Below are positions 25,928 through 35,699 of a DNA stretch of 60,326 bases, piece by piece. The position numbers were made by a program, and so were the translations under genes. Each line of letters starts with the position of its first letter. The stretch's first letter is position 1. The notes beneath the pieces were generated by a model. It searched no databases. It saw nothing but the letters and a program-made list of their open reading frames with translations, and had not been told where the DNA came from. Source of the stretch: CANLBN01 sp050633825 (GTDB lineage Bacteria > Pseudomonadota > Gammaproteobacteria > Pseudomonadales > Cellvibrionaceae); NCBI GenBank assembly GCA_050633825.1, contig JBOEHG010000033.1, positions 1 to 60,326 on the forward strand, read 5' to 3'.

Positions 25928-27247
25928 ATGAAAATAGCAATTATTGGTGCAGGTATTTCTGGTCTTACTGCTGCCTATGTATTAAATCGTCAACACGAAA
26001 TTACTGTTTATGAATCTGCCAATCGCCTCGGCGGACACACCGCAACAATAGATATTCAGCATCAAGGTAGGGATTATGCTATTGATACAGGATTTATTGT
26101 TCTTAATGATTGGACGTATCCCAACTTCCAAAAAATACTACGACAAATAGGTGTTGATTGGCAACCCACGACGATGGGGTTTAGTGTTGCGTGTGAAAAT
26201 ACAGGTTTGGAATATAGCGGTGGTAGCCTTAATACACTTTTTGCTCAACGACGTAATTTATTGAACATTAATCATTGGCGGATGATAAGGGATATTTTAC
26301 GTTTTAATAAAGAAGCTTTGGTTGATGTTGATAGTGGGGGTATTTATTTAGAGATGACTCTGGGTGAGTATCTAGCAAAGAAAAATTATTCATCCGCTTT
26401 TATGGATAAATATTTGATACCAATGGGGTCAGCTATCTGGTCGGCAACAACAACGGTTATGAAGGGTTTTCCCTTACAGTTCTTTGTCCGTTTTTTTAGA
26501 AATCATGGCTTATTAAGTGTTAAAAACCGACCACAATGGCATGTTGTTAAAGGCGGTTCACGCGCTTACCTTGCGCCATTGACAGAGAGCTTTAAAGATA
26601 ACATCCGACTTGATTCTGCTATTAAAAATATTACTCGTGCCGATAACGGTGTTACGGTTACTACGATTCATGGTGACTCCGACGTTTTTGACCAAGTTAT
26701 TATAGCTTCTCATAGCGATCAGGCTTTATCGATGTTGAGCGATGCCAGCAAGGAAGAAAAAAACGTCTTGGGGGCTATTGCATATCAGGATAACGAAGTG
26801 GTTTTGCATACGGATACCTCTTTACTACCTGATAGAAAAAGTACGTGGTCAAGTTGGAATTATCGTATCTTAAAAGAAGAGAGTAGCAATCTCGATACTC
26901 TGCCTGTACTCACTTACGATATGAATATACTGCAGTCTATCGAGTCTGAAACGACCTTCTGTGTCACATTAAATAAAACAGACGCTATAGACCCCAAAAA
27001 AATATTGGGCACCTATCATTACTCCCACCCAGTTTTTTCAATGGATGCTATTGCAGCACAACAGCAATGGCATACGGTCAACGGTGTTAATAATACATGG
27101 TTTTGTGGTGCTTATTGGGCCAATGGTTTTCATGAAGATGGTGTTGTAAGTGCTTTGCGTGTTGCTGAACAGTTGGGTGTCACACTTGATTCCAAGCCAT
27201 CTACAATTGTAGGTGAAAGCAATACAGAAAATGAGGTGTTGAATTGA
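25928..27247 (+). CDS. FAD-dependent oxidoreductase (amine-oxidase/desaturase-like)
   Basis: This 439-residue flavoprotein opens with the Rossmann FAD motif IIGAGISGLTAAY (4-16) and the ESANRLGGHTAT helix typical of the flavin amine oxidase/phytoene desaturase superfamily. YAIDTGFIVLND and a C-terminal WFCGAYWANGFHEDGV close the FAD site. The partners DUF1365 and Cfa point to an acyl-chain substrate, perhaps a desaturation or oxidation of a methylated fatty acid. Its stop overlaps the DUF1365 start (TGATG). Confidence 0.87.
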   Translation: MKIAIIGAGISGLTAAYVLNRQHEITVYESANRLGGHTATIDIQHQGRDYAIDTGFIVLNDWTYPNFQKILRQIGVDWQPTTMGFSVACENTGLEYSGGSLNTLFAQRRNLLNINHWRMIRDILRFNKEALVDVDSGGIYLEMTLGEYLAKKNYSSAFMDKYLIPMGSAIWSATTTVMKGFPLQFFVRFFRNHGLLSVKNRPQWHVVKGGSRAYLAPLTESFKDNIRLDSAIKNITRADNGVTVTTIHGDSDVFDQVIIASHSDQALSMLSDASKEEKNVLGAIAYQDNEVVLHTDTSLLPDRKSTWSSWNYRILKEESSNLDTLPVLTYDMNILQSIESETTFCVTLNKTDAIDPKKILGTYHYSHPVFSMDAIAAQQQWHTVNGVNNTWFCGAYWANGFHEDGVVSALRVAEQLGVTLDSKPSTIVGESNTENEVLN

Positions 27248-28098
27248 TGGGTATTGATAGCTCACACAATGATACAGCTCTGGCCAGTGCTGTTTACCAT
27301 GGTACGGTTAGGCATCGTCGCTATACACCTAAAAATCATGAATTTACCTATAATGTGTTTATGGTTTACCTTGACTTACATGAATTAGATCAGGTTTTTT
27401 CAACAAGTCGGTGGTGGTCAAATAAAAAATTTAATTTAGCTTGGTTTAAGCGTAAAGATTTTTTGGATGGTCGAGATGATAGTTCTCTATATGATGGGGT
27501 TGCCAAGCTTGTTGAGCGGGAAACTGGTCGATTACCTCAAGGCCCTATTCGGATGCTCACTAATTTACGCTACTTTGGCTTTATTATTAATCCGATTACT
27601 TGCTATTACTGTTTTGATTCTACCGGTCAGCAATTGGAAACAGTCGTTGCGGAAGTGACTAATACCCCATGGCGCCAGCGCTGCCATTATGTGTTAAATA
27701 TTAATGAATCAGATGCAGAAAATAAACAACAGTTTACTTTTGCTAAGTCGATGCACGTTTCACCTTTTCAACCTATGGATTTAGAGTATCAATGGAAAGG
27801 AAAAACGCCAGCAGATGATTTGTTGGTTCATATTGATGTTTGTCAGGATAGCCAAGCGGTCTTTGATGCGACCATGGTTCTTAAACATCAGCCAATGACA
27901 CAAACAGTTATGAATAAAGTGGTGTTTCGTTATCCTTGGATGACGTTAAAAGTCTTCGGAGCAATTTATTGGCAGGCAATTAAGCTAGCAATAAAAAAAA
28001 TTCCTTATTTTTCTAATCCAACAAGCAATACCCCTTCGAATAATGAGTCATTAACAGAAACTTATTTAGAAAACGATCCATCATCAGGAGTCAAGTAA
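27247..28098 (+). CDS. DUF1365 family protein
   Basis: This 283-residue protein carries DUF1365 hallmarks: the YHGTVRHRRYTPKNHEF N-terminus, the VFMVYLDLHELD strand, ILTNLRYFG-like MLTNLRYFGFIINP and YCF, then VAEVTNTPWRQRCHYVL and KSMHVSPFQPMD. The biochemical role of the family is unknown to me; it almost always travels with the FAD oxidoreductase and a Cfa-like enzyme. A start at ATG 27247, overlapping the previous stop, is chosen over TTG 27244. Confidence 0.9.
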   Translation: MGIDSSHNDTALASAVYHGTVRHRRYTPKNHEFTYNVFMVYLDLHELDQVFSTSRWWSNKKFNLAWFKRKDFLDGRDDSSLYDGVAKLVERETGRLPQGPIRMLTNLRYFGFIINPITCYYCFDSTGQQLETVVAEVTNTPWRQRCHYVLNINESDAENKQQFTFAKSMHVSPFQPMDLEYQWKGKTPADDLLVHIDVCQDSQAVFDATMVLKHQPMTQTVMNKVVFRYPWMTLKVFGAIYWQAIKLAIKKIPYFSNPTSNTPSNNESLTETYLENDPSSGVK

Positions 28099-29369
28099 TG
28101 AGAGCGGTCAGTATTAATAATAATAAAGTGGGTGAGGCATCATCAAGCCTTGCCGATAAATGGGCTAAAAAATTAGTATTGAAATGGTTAAAGCATTTTT
28201 CTGAAGGAAGTTTAACAATTGATGATCACGGTGAACGCTATCATTTTGGACAGGCAGCTCATGAGGCTGAGATAGCGGCTCATATTATTGTGCATCATGA
28301 CTCGGTTTATAGAGATGTATTATTTAATGGAACAGTGGGCTCAGGTGAAGCTTATATGAAGGGTAGTTGGGAGTCCCCCAATTTGACCAACGTAATCCGG
28401 TTGATGTGTAAAAATATGGAAATGCTGCATAAAATTAATCAGGGGTGGTCAAAAATAAATTCTAAAGTGGCTGGTGTGCTCCATCGACTTAAGCCGAATA
28501 GTAAAGAAAATGCAAAACTGCATATTGCTGCTCATTATGATTTGGGTAATGATTTATTTTCTTTATTCCTCGATCCTACAATGATGTATTCAGCAGCGAT
28601 ATACCCTAGTCAGACATCTACTTTGGATGAAGCCGCTGTTTATAAATTAGAACATATTTGTCAGCGTTTACAGTTGAACGAAAATGATCATTTACTTGAA
28701 ATTGGTACTGGTTGGGGAGGTATGGCAATTTATGCCGCTACCCATTATGGCTGTAAAGTAACGACAACAACGATATCTCAAGAGCAATATAATCATGCAG
28801 TTGCAGCTGTTAAGTCAGCTGGTCTGGAAGATAAGATCACGGTTTTGTTAAATGATTACCGAGATTTGGAAGGACGCTTTGATAAATTGGTTTCTATCGA
28901 GATGATTGAAGCAGTCGGTCGTAAATATTATAAGCAATATTTTTCAACTTGCAGCCGACTTTTAAAAGATAATGGTTTGATGTTGATTCAAGCAATCACA
29001 ATGCCTGATCAGCGTTATAACGTAAGTACTCAAACGAGTGATTTTATTCAGCGCTATATATTCCCTGGGGGCGATTTGCCAGCCTTATCAGTTATGGCAA
29101 AGCATGTGGGTGAAAACACCAATATGCAAATCGCTGGCGTTGAAGATATTACGCTGGACTATGCCCGCACACTAGAAGACTGGCGTCATGCTTTTTTCGA
29201 TAAATTAGCCCTTGTTAAATCACTTGGTTATGACGATGTTTTTATTCGTATGTGGGATTTTTATCTCAGTTATTGTGAAGGCGGTTTTAGAGAGCGTTCA
29301 ATTAATACTTTGCAGTTATTGATTGCTAAGCCTGAATGTCAGCAGTTACCACCTATTGTTCGTCAGTAA
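28098..29369 (+). CDS. Cfa-like SAM-dependent fatty-acyl methyltransferase
   Basis: This 423-residue enzyme belongs to the cyclopropane-fatty-acyl-phospholipid synthase family. A short N-domain leads to AHYDLGNDLFSLFLDPTMMYSAAIYP, the SAM loop LLEIGTGWGGMAIYAA, and SIEMIEAVGRKYY with FIQRYIFPGG. It should transfer a methyl group from SAM to an unsaturated acyl chain of a phospholipid, giving a cyclopropane or a methylated chain. Being in a ChrR-type operon, it may be the methylase of a furan fatty acid route rather than the housekeeping Cfa. It overlaps DUF1365 by one base. Confidence 0.92.
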   Translation: MRAVSINNNKVGEASSSLADKWAKKLVLKWLKHFSEGSLTIDDHGERYHFGQAAHEAEIAAHIIVHHDSVYRDVLFNGTVGSGEAYMKGSWESPNLTNVIRLMCKNMEMLHKINQGWSKINSKVAGVLHRLKPNSKENAKLHIAAHYDLGNDLFSLFLDPTMMYSAAIYPSQTSTLDEAAVYKLEHICQRLQLNENDHLLEIGTGWGGMAIYAATHYGCKVTTTTISQEQYNHAVAAVKSAGLEDKITVLLNDYRDLEGRFDKLVSIEMIEAVGRKYYKQYFSTCSRLLKDNGLMLIQAITMPDQRYNVSTQTSDFIQRYIFPGGDLPALSVMAKHVGENTNMQIAGVEDITLDYARTLEDWRHAFFDKLALVKSLGYDDVFIRMWDFYLSYCEGGFRERSINTLQLLIAKPECQQLPPIVRQ

Positions 29370-29393
29370 TGATGACATTTTTTGGAGTATGTT

Positions 29394-30170
29394 ATGAATA
29401 ACCTGAGTTTAGTAAGAAAACTATTCATAACTACTATCATTGTGCTGAGTGGCTTATCAAGCAATGCTGTCTCTGCTTCAGCGCATAGCTGCCCTGAAAA
29501 TAATTCAGCTCAAAAGATAGCTACAGTTATAGGTGCTGCTGTGAGTGTTGATGGAGGCAATCCACTCTATTGTGAATATCATTATCTAAGGCCTGATGAA
29601 AAGAAAACGCTGGTTGAATATCGCGATATTGATAATCAGGTGTTTGCTCGTAAAGAATTAGATTTTTCTTCAAGCTCCTTAAGTCCTGGTGTTATCCAGA
29701 CTGATCTTCGGCATAATGAATTGCGTGCAGTTGAGCCTATCGGCTCTGAGCAATTGAAAGTTAATTACCGAAAGGCGAATACGGATAAGCTCAAAGAAAA
29801 GGTGTTGGGGTATTCTAGTTCAACAGTGGTTGACGCTGGCTTTGATAAAGCGATTCGACAATCATGGGAAACCCTTGCTGCTGGAGAAAAAATTATTGTT
29901 GATTTTGTCTCTCCAGTACATCTGACGTCAATTAAGTTGTCAATCAAGGTTAGCGAAGGAAAGCTGTGTAGGAAATATAATAAAAATGAAAGCGATGACC
30001 TTTGTTTTCTTGTAAGACCCAATAATGCTTTTGCCAATCTTTTTGTAAAGCCATTGGTACTTGTCTATCAGCGTGAAACTCAACGTCTGCTTACTTTTTC
30101 TGGAAGCGTTAATGTTACTGACGAGGAAGGTGCTTCGTTAAAAGCGGTTATCAATTATTCTTACTTTTAA
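29394..30170 (+). CDS. Exported protein of unknown function, last gene of the lipid operon
   Basis: This protein of about 258 residues has a Sec signal peptide (MNNLSLVRKLFITTIIVLSG, cleavage near VSASA) and a beta-rich mature part with Cys pairs (SCPEN, LYCEYHY, KLCRK, DLCFLV). I do not recognise the family. ATG 29394 is chosen because GGAG lies 6 nt upstream. Position after Cfa, 24 bp away, makes it part of the same ECF-controlled unit; a periplasmic role in handling oxidised lipid is conceivable but not shown. Confidence 0.7.
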   Translation: MNNLSLVRKLFITTIIVLSGLSSNAVSASAHSCPENNSAQKIATVIGAAVSVDGGNPLYCEYHYLRPDEKKTLVEYRDIDNQVFARKELDFSSSSLSPGVIQTDLRHNELRAVEPIGSEQLKVNYRKANTDKLKEKVLGYSSSTVVDAGFDKAIRQSWETLAAGEKIIVDFVSPVHLTSIKLSIKVSEGKLCRKYNKNESDDLCFLVRPNNAFANLFVKPLVLVYQRETQRLLTFSGSVNVTDEEGASLKAVINYSYF

Positions 30171-30260
30171 TTTTTTGCAAATTTCGTTTGTAATAGCAGC
30201 ACAAGCTTAAATACAGGTCTTGCTTTGTGTTTTTATCAAATAGATTAATTTTCCGATAGG

Positions 30261-30641
30261 TTAACCTTCGTCATCTAAATAATTAAGTAATTGAATCATT
30301 GTTTGGTGAACTTCCCAAGCATCAAATAATTCATTGTTGGGAAACAATGGCAGATTAGTGCGGCTATTGATATACAAGCAATCATCATAGGATGTATCAC
30401 GAATGATTTGCTTTAAGGTCATCCTTACTCTCAGTTGCCAGTCATCACATTGCAAAATATAGGATTTAGCTGCGTTGATGACCAGTTCTTCGATTAGCCA
30501 ACTGGATGGCATGGCATGCAGTGAGTGATGTATGTGATATTGATCCCTAAAGTGCTTGATCATGCGGCTGATCTGACGCTGGATACGAGTACCCATTGGT
30601 TTATCAATGTAAACTCGGCCCGGTTCTTTTAATGCCAGCAT
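30261..30641 (-). CDS. Small hypothetical protein
   Basis: I do not recognise this soluble protein of about 126 residues. It contains MGTRIQRQISRMIKHFRDQY (basic helix), a central Trp-containing region and an acidic LNYLDDEG end. The start at 30641 (MLALKEPG) is chosen because AGGGGATAAC precedes it; a longer in-frame start at 30689 lacks a ribosome site. It lies downstream of the 80-codon gene and nrdB on the same strand and may be read from the nrd transcript. Confidence 0.55.
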   Translation of the reverse strand: MLALKEPGRVYIDKPMGTRIQRQISRMIKHFRDQYHIHHSLHAMPSSWLIEELVINAAKSYILQCDDWQLRVRMTLKQIIRDTSYDDCLYINSRTNLPLFPNNELFDAWEVHQTMIQLLNYLDDEG

Positions 30642-30709
30642 GTTATCCCCTAAAGAATAATAATTAACAATGAGAAAGTTTGCTCTCAAGTACAGAGAAC
30701 GTTCAGTAA

Positions 30710-30952
30710 CTAGTGTACTAATGAATCTTTTTTGCTATTGGCTTGAGTGTCTGTCGTAAAAGTTTCTTTATCGTTGCCAGTTGTGCTTGGCATTGCTTCA
30801 ACCTGATACTTAATACGGTGAACCAATTTTCCTAAAATGTCGAGTACTTGTGTCAGTTGGTCGATAGAGCTAAGCAGCTTTTCTTGAGAGCTTGCATCGT
30901 CGGAGTCGTCATTAGCTGATTTGCGTTTTTCTACTGTCTTTTCTGTTGTCAT
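30710..30952 (-). CDS. Small hypothetical protein
   Basis: This 80-residue polar protein is not recognised. Its middle (LLSSIDQLTQVLDILGKLVHRIK-type text near residues 26-48, shortened here) forms one amphipathic helix; both ends are disordered and rich in K/D/S/T. It sits 92 bp downstream of nrdB on the same strand. Small size and low complexity leave room for doubt that it is translated. Confidence 0.45.
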   Translation of the reverse strand: MTTEKTVEKRKSANDDSDDASSQEKLLSSIDQLTQVLDILGKLVHRIKYQVEAMPSTTGNDKETFTTDTQANSKKDSLVH

Positions 30953-31044
30953 AATAGCTTCTCATGGGTAAACACAATATCTCTTTAAGCGAAAGAGGCG
31001 ACCACTCCTTTGATCGCATGCTCCCCCCAAAGTTTCAGTTATCG

Positions 31045-32418
31045 TTAATCCCAGTTCAGTGCGCCACCTGTTTGATATTCAATAACGCGTGTCTCAAAAA
31101 AGTTTTTCTCTTTACGCAAATCCATAATTTCACTCATCCACGGGAACGGATTTTTGGCGCCTGGGTATTGTTCTTTTAGCCCTAGCTGAGCTAAGCGGCG
31201 ATTTGCGATGAATTGTAAATACTCTTCCATCATTGCCGCATTCATACCCAGTACACCACGAGGCATGGTGTCGCGAGCGTAAGCAATTTCAAGTTCCGTG
31301 CCCTCAAGAATCATCTGCGTCACTTCTTGTTGGAATTCTGCAGACCACAAGTGCGGATTTTCTAACTTAATTTGGTTGATGACATCAATACCGAAGTTCA
31401 AGTGCATTGATTCATCACGTAAAATATACTGGAATTGTTCTGCAACACCCGTCATCTTATTGCGACGACCCATTGATAAAATTTGGGTAAAACCACAATA
31501 GAAGAAAATACCTTCAGTAACGGCATAGAAGCCGATCAAATTACGTAATAATTCTTGATCTGCTTCGGGAGTGCCTGTTTGGAATGTTGGATCAGTAATA
31601 CCTTGAGTATGATCGATGCTCCAAGTGGCCTTGTTAGCAACTGATGGCACTTCTCGGTACATATTAAAGACTTCGCCTTCATCCATTCCCAGTGATTCAA
31701 TACAGTATTGGTAGGCATGAGTATGAATCGCTTCTTCAAATGCCTGACGTAAAATATATTGACGGCACTCGGGGTTAGTAATAAGTCTGTAAATAGCTAA
31801 TACTAAATTATTAGCAACCAGTGAGTCTGCTGTCGAAAAGTAACCCAAAGAACGCATAATAATACGGCGCTCATCTTCACTAAGACCATCGGCACTTTTC
31901 CAAGTGGCAATGTCTGCGGTCATATTCACTTCCTGTGGCATCCAATGATTGGCACAACCGTCTAAATATTTTTGCCAAGCCCAATCATATTTAAATGGGA
32001 CGAGTTGATTTAAATCTGCCCGACAATTAATCATCGCTTTTTGGTCGACTTGAACACGGGATGCACCCATTTCCAGTTCTTCAATACCTGCAGTGTTATC
32101 AATATTATTGATCGCTGCTTTGGCAAGGCTAACAGCGTCCTGTGGTACTGTAGTGCTCGCAGGTGTTGGAGCTGCTGTTGCTGTCGAGGGTTTTGCTGCC
32201 CCCATTTGTGGCGCGCTAACAGTAGGGTTTGCTGCCTGCTGTTGTGTGCTTGCTGTTGTTTGCGCAGTCACACTTTCTGTATTTTCTTGGTTTTTTATAC
32301 TCTCTTGGATCTCCGGTGACTCTTTAATCTCCAGTGAGTCTGTCACTGGCGAAGATTTAAGAGACGCTTTTTTAGCAGGCATTTCAAGGGTATCGTCGTA
32401 CTCGTCCCAACTTAGCAT
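31045..32418 (-). CDS. nrdB: Class Ia ribonucleotide reductase, beta subunit
   Basis: This 457-residue subunit generates the tyrosyl radical for ribonucleotide reduction. Ligands and radical are readable: D198 (TADSLV), E229 and H232 (EEAIH), radical Y236, the Glu of EGIFFYCGF, and Glu/His of RDESMH. The C-terminal tail YQTGGALNWD is the alpha-subunit docking peptide. The first 95 residues form a low-complexity S/T/Q/A linker, longer than in the Pseudomonas enzyme. It follows nrdA by 73 bp. Confidence 0.96.
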   Translation of the reverse strand: MLSWDEYDDTLEMPAKKASLKSSPVTDSLEIKESPEIQESIKNQENTESVTAQTTASTQQQAANPTVSAPQMGAAKPSTATAAPTPASTTVPQDAVSLAKAAINNIDNTAGIEELEMGASRVQVDQKAMINCRADLNQLVPFKYDWAWQKYLDGCANHWMPQEVNMTADIATWKSADGLSEDERRIIMRSLGYFSTADSLVANNLVLAIYRLITNPECRQYILRQAFEEAIHTHAYQYCIESLGMDEGEVFNMYREVPSVANKATWSIDHTQGITDPTFQTGTPEADQELLRNLIGFYAVTEGIFFYCGFTQILSMGRRNKMTGVAEQFQYILRDESMHLNFGIDVINQIKLENPHLWSAEFQQEVTQMILEGTELEIAYARDTMPRGVLGMNAAMMEEYLQFIANRRLAQLGLKEQYPGAKNPFPWMSEIMDLRKEKNFFETRVIEYQTGGALNWD

Positions 32419-32491
32419 AGTGTCTTTCCTATATCTTAATTCTTTCTATTTAATGTCGTTTAGCGCTATCTATTCAGTGCTTAACCATTTC

Positions 32492-35389
32492 TTACTGGCA
32501 TGCTTCACAATCTGGGTCATCCAGTGAGCAAGCTTGTGGCACTGCAGCAGGACCGCTGGCCTCTACATTGTCACTACTTGTTGAGCCAGAGGAAACAGCA
32601 TTTAAGTTCCCTGTATCAACCGTTGATTTTTCGGTTGTTGTAGCTGCTAAGGCACGCAAATAATAGGTTGTTTTTAATCCACGGAACCAAGCCATGCGAT
32701 AGGTAACATCTAGTTTTTTACCATTAGCGCCCGAAATATACAGATTCAAACTTTGTGCTTGGTCGATCCACTTTTGACGGCGGCTAGCAGCATCAACAAT
32801 CCAGCGAGGTTCAACTTCAAAGGCGGTTGCATATAGCGCTTTAAGGTCATCGGGAATGCGATCAATTTTCTGTGCTGAGCCTTCATAGTATTTAAGGTCA
32901 TTAACCATGACGTTATCCCATAGGTCGCGATCTTTTAAATCGTGTACCAAGTAAGGGTTAACGACAGTGAATTCACCGGACAGGTTAGATTTTACATACA
33001 GGTTTTGGTAGGTCGGCTCAATGGATTGAGAAACACCAGTAATATTGGCAATGGTTGCTGTTGGTGCAATCGCCATAACGTTGGAATTACGCATGCCTTG
33101 TTGTTGTACTTTGGTGCGTAGGTTTACCCAATCCAATGTTTGTGTACGATCAACTTCAATATATTTCTCACCACGGTTTTGTACTAACAGCTCGATCGAA
33201 TCGATGGGTAATATACCTTGGCTCCAAAGAGAACCTTGGTAGGTTTGGTAAGAACCACGTTCCACAGCTAGGTCACTAGATGAGCTGATTGCATAGTAGC
33301 TAATGGCTTCCATTGAACGGTCAGCAAATTCCACAGCAGCGTCAGAACCATAAGCAATACGTTGCTTATAAAGTGCATCCTGAAAACCCATGATACCCAA
33401 GCCAACAGGGCGATGGCGCATATTGGATTGACGTGCTGTCTCAACGGAGTAGTAGTTGATGTCGATAACGTTATCGAGCATACGTACAGCCGTTTTGATA
33501 GTGGCTTGTAATTTGTTTTGGTTTAATTGACCGTCTTCAATGTGTTGAGCCAGATTGATTGAACCTAAATTACAAACGGCAATTTCTTCATCTGCTTTAG
33601 TGTTGAGTGTGATTTCAGTGCACAAATTAGATGAATGAATAACACCCGTATGTTGCTGAGGGCTACGAAGGTTACAGCTATCTTTAAAGGTCACCCATGG
33701 ATGCCCTGTTTCGAATAACATCCCTAGCATTTTGCGCCATAAGTTCTGGGCGGAAACACGCTTAAATGTTTTTATCTCGCCAGTATCAGCCATGCGTTCA
33801 TAGACTTCGTAGCGTTCTTCAAAGGCTTTACCATAAAGATCGTGTAGGTCAGGTGTTTCACTGGGAGTAAACAGCGTCCATTCTTTATCATCAAATACGC
33901 GCTTCATGAATAGGTCAGGTACCCAGTTGGCAGTATTCATGTCATGAGTACGACGTCTGTCATCGCCAGTATTTTTACGTAGCTCTAAAAACTCTTCGAT
34001 ATCCATGTGCCACGTTTCAAGGTAGGCACACATGGCGCCTTTACGCTTACCGCCTTGGTTAACTGCTACCGCTGTATCGTTCGCGACTTTTAAGAAGGGG
34101 ACAACCCCTTGTGATTTACCGTTGGTGCCTTTGATATAAGAGCCTAATGCACGAACAGGCGTCCAGTCATTACCTAAGCCGCCAGCCCATTTGGATAGCA
34201 TTGCATTATCTTGCATAGCGCCATAAATGCCATGTAAGTCATCGGGTACAGTGGTTAAGTAACAAGATGACAATTGTGGTCTCAAAGTGCCAGCATTAAA
34301 TAAAGTGGGTGTAGAGCTCATGTAATCGAACGAGCTTAATAAACGGTAGAACTCAATCGCACGCGCATTTGGGTTGTCTTCTTTAGCCGCCAAGCCCATT
34401 GCAACACGCATAAAGAATACTTGAGGTAATTCGATACGTGTTTCATCACTATGAATAAAGTAACGGTCATATAATGTTTGTAAGCCGAGATAAGTAAATT
34501 GATTATCTCGTTCGTGGTCCAGTGCTTCACCCAACTGTTTTAAATCAAATTCTAGTAATTCTGGGTGAATTAACTCTAACTCAACGCCCTTTTGAATATA
34601 AGCAGGTAGTGCTTTGGCATATAGCTGAGCCATTTCATGGTGGGTTGCCTGTTCAGCAATACCTAAAAAGCTAAGGGCTTCCGCTCTTAACTTATCAAGT
34701 AGTAAGCGTGCGGTAGCGTAAGTATAGTTAGGTTCTTTTTCAACCAGTGTGCGGGCAGTAATCACCAGTGAGGTATTGATATCCGCTAGGGCAACACCGT
34801 CGTATAAGTTGCGAGTGGCTTCATCTAGAATCGCTTTAGCATCAACATCTTTTAGGTTGTCACAAGCTTCAGTGACGACGATATGTAAGCGTTCCATATC
34901 CAGTGGTGCAAGAGAGCCATCTGCCATGGTGACATTAATTTTAGGGTAGTTGGCGAGCTCTTCTGCTGAGATAGTTGGCGTAACATCAGCACGTAGTTTG
35001 GCTCTTTCTTCACGATAAAGGACGTAGTCACGAGCAACCTTGTGCTCGCCGCCGCGCATCAGTGCTAGTTCAACTTGGTCTTGAATATCTTCAATATGAA
35101 CTGTGCCACCTGAAGGCATTCTACGTTTAAACGTTTCAGTGATTTGTTGAGAAAGGACTTTAACTGTGTCGTGTACGCGACGTGATGCTGCTGCAACGCC
35201 TCCTTCTACTGCCAAGAATGCCTTGGTCATTGCCACTTCAACTTTCGACTCATCATAAGGAACCACGGTACCGTTACGTTTGATTACACGTAACTTTCCG
35301 GGTGCTGTCGCTGAAATAGCGGATGTGTGTGTTGCAGGTGTTAGGTGGGGTTGGCCTTGTTGGGGGTTTGCATCAGTATCAGTATGCAT
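32492..35389 (-). CDS. nrdA: Class Ia ribonucleotide reductase, alpha subunit
   Basis: This 965-residue catalytic subunit reduces ribonucleoside diphosphates. Two ATP-cones stand at the N-terminus (about residues 33-130 and 148-235), as in Pseudomonas NrdA, and mediate dATP feedback. The catalytic part has SSCYLTTVPDD and LCTEITLNTKADEEIAVCNLGS with the active-site Cys/Glu. It ends in a Cys pair (DDPDCEACQ) that relays electrons from thioredoxin or glutaredoxin. It is transcribed first, followed by nrdB, behind a 590-bp regulatory region. Confidence 0.96.
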   Translation of the reverse strand: MHTDTDANPQQGQPHLTPATHTSAISATAPGKLRVIKRNGTVVPYDESKVEVAMTKAFLAVEGGVAAASRRVHDTVKVLSQQITETFKRRMPSGGTVHIEDIQDQVELALMRGGEHKVARDYVLYREERAKLRADVTPTISAEELANYPKINVTMADGSLAPLDMERLHIVVTEACDNLKDVDAKAILDEATRNLYDGVALADINTSLVITARTLVEKEPNYTYATARLLLDKLRAEALSFLGIAEQATHHEMAQLYAKALPAYIQKGVELELIHPELLEFDLKQLGEALDHERDNQFTYLGLQTLYDRYFIHSDETRIELPQVFFMRVAMGLAAKEDNPNARAIEFYRLLSSFDYMSSTPTLFNAGTLRPQLSSCYLTTVPDDLHGIYGAMQDNAMLSKWAGGLGNDWTPVRALGSYIKGTNGKSQGVVPFLKVANDTAVAVNQGGKRKGAMCAYLETWHMDIEEFLELRKNTGDDRRRTHDMNTANWVPDLFMKRVFDDKEWTLFTPSETPDLHDLYGKAFEERYEVYERMADTGEIKTFKRVSAQNLWRKMLGMLFETGHPWVTFKDSCNLRSPQQHTGVIHSSNLCTEITLNTKADEEIAVCNLGSINLAQHIEDGQLNQNKLQATIKTAVRMLDNVIDINYYSVETARQSNMRHRPVGLGIMGFQDALYKQRIAYGSDAAVEFADRSMEAISYYAISSSSDLAVERGSYQTYQGSLWSQGILPIDSIELLVQNRGEKYIEVDRTQTLDWVNLRTKVQQQGMRNSNVMAIAPTATIANITGVSQSIEPTYQNLYVKSNLSGEFTVVNPYLVHDLKDRDLWDNVMVNDLKYYEGSAQKIDRIPDDLKALYATAFEVEPRWIVDAASRRQKWIDQAQSLNLYISGANGKKLDVTYRMAWFRGLKTTYYLRALAATTTEKSTVDTGNLNAVSSGSTSSDNVEASGPAAVPQACSLDDPDCEACQ

Positions 35390-35699
35390 TACAGATTGTC
35401 TCCACTATCTTTATTTCTAATATATTAACTGTTGTAAAAGTGATTCTTGGTTGTTGAACAAATTGTTGAGCGCATGGCTATCACTTATCGCAACGGGATG
35501 TTATTTCCATGTATGGATGATTCATTGCTCATTAATAAGTGTGGTAATTCGTACTATTTACGTTGGTATTCTTATATAAGGTAAAGGTGTTTCTAAAAGG
35601 CGCTTCTAGCCGTACCTGTTAATTTTTAGTCACCTTGCTTTTAGCCACTTTGGATACCGTATTGGTATCTTATATCGGTGATCGTATTTGGCTATCAAA

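Noticed and set aside
32093..32527. 144-codon frame opposite the nrdB linker
   Set aside because: It mirrors the low-complexity Ser/Thr/Ala codons of NrdB, giving a Val/Ala/Cys-rich artefact.
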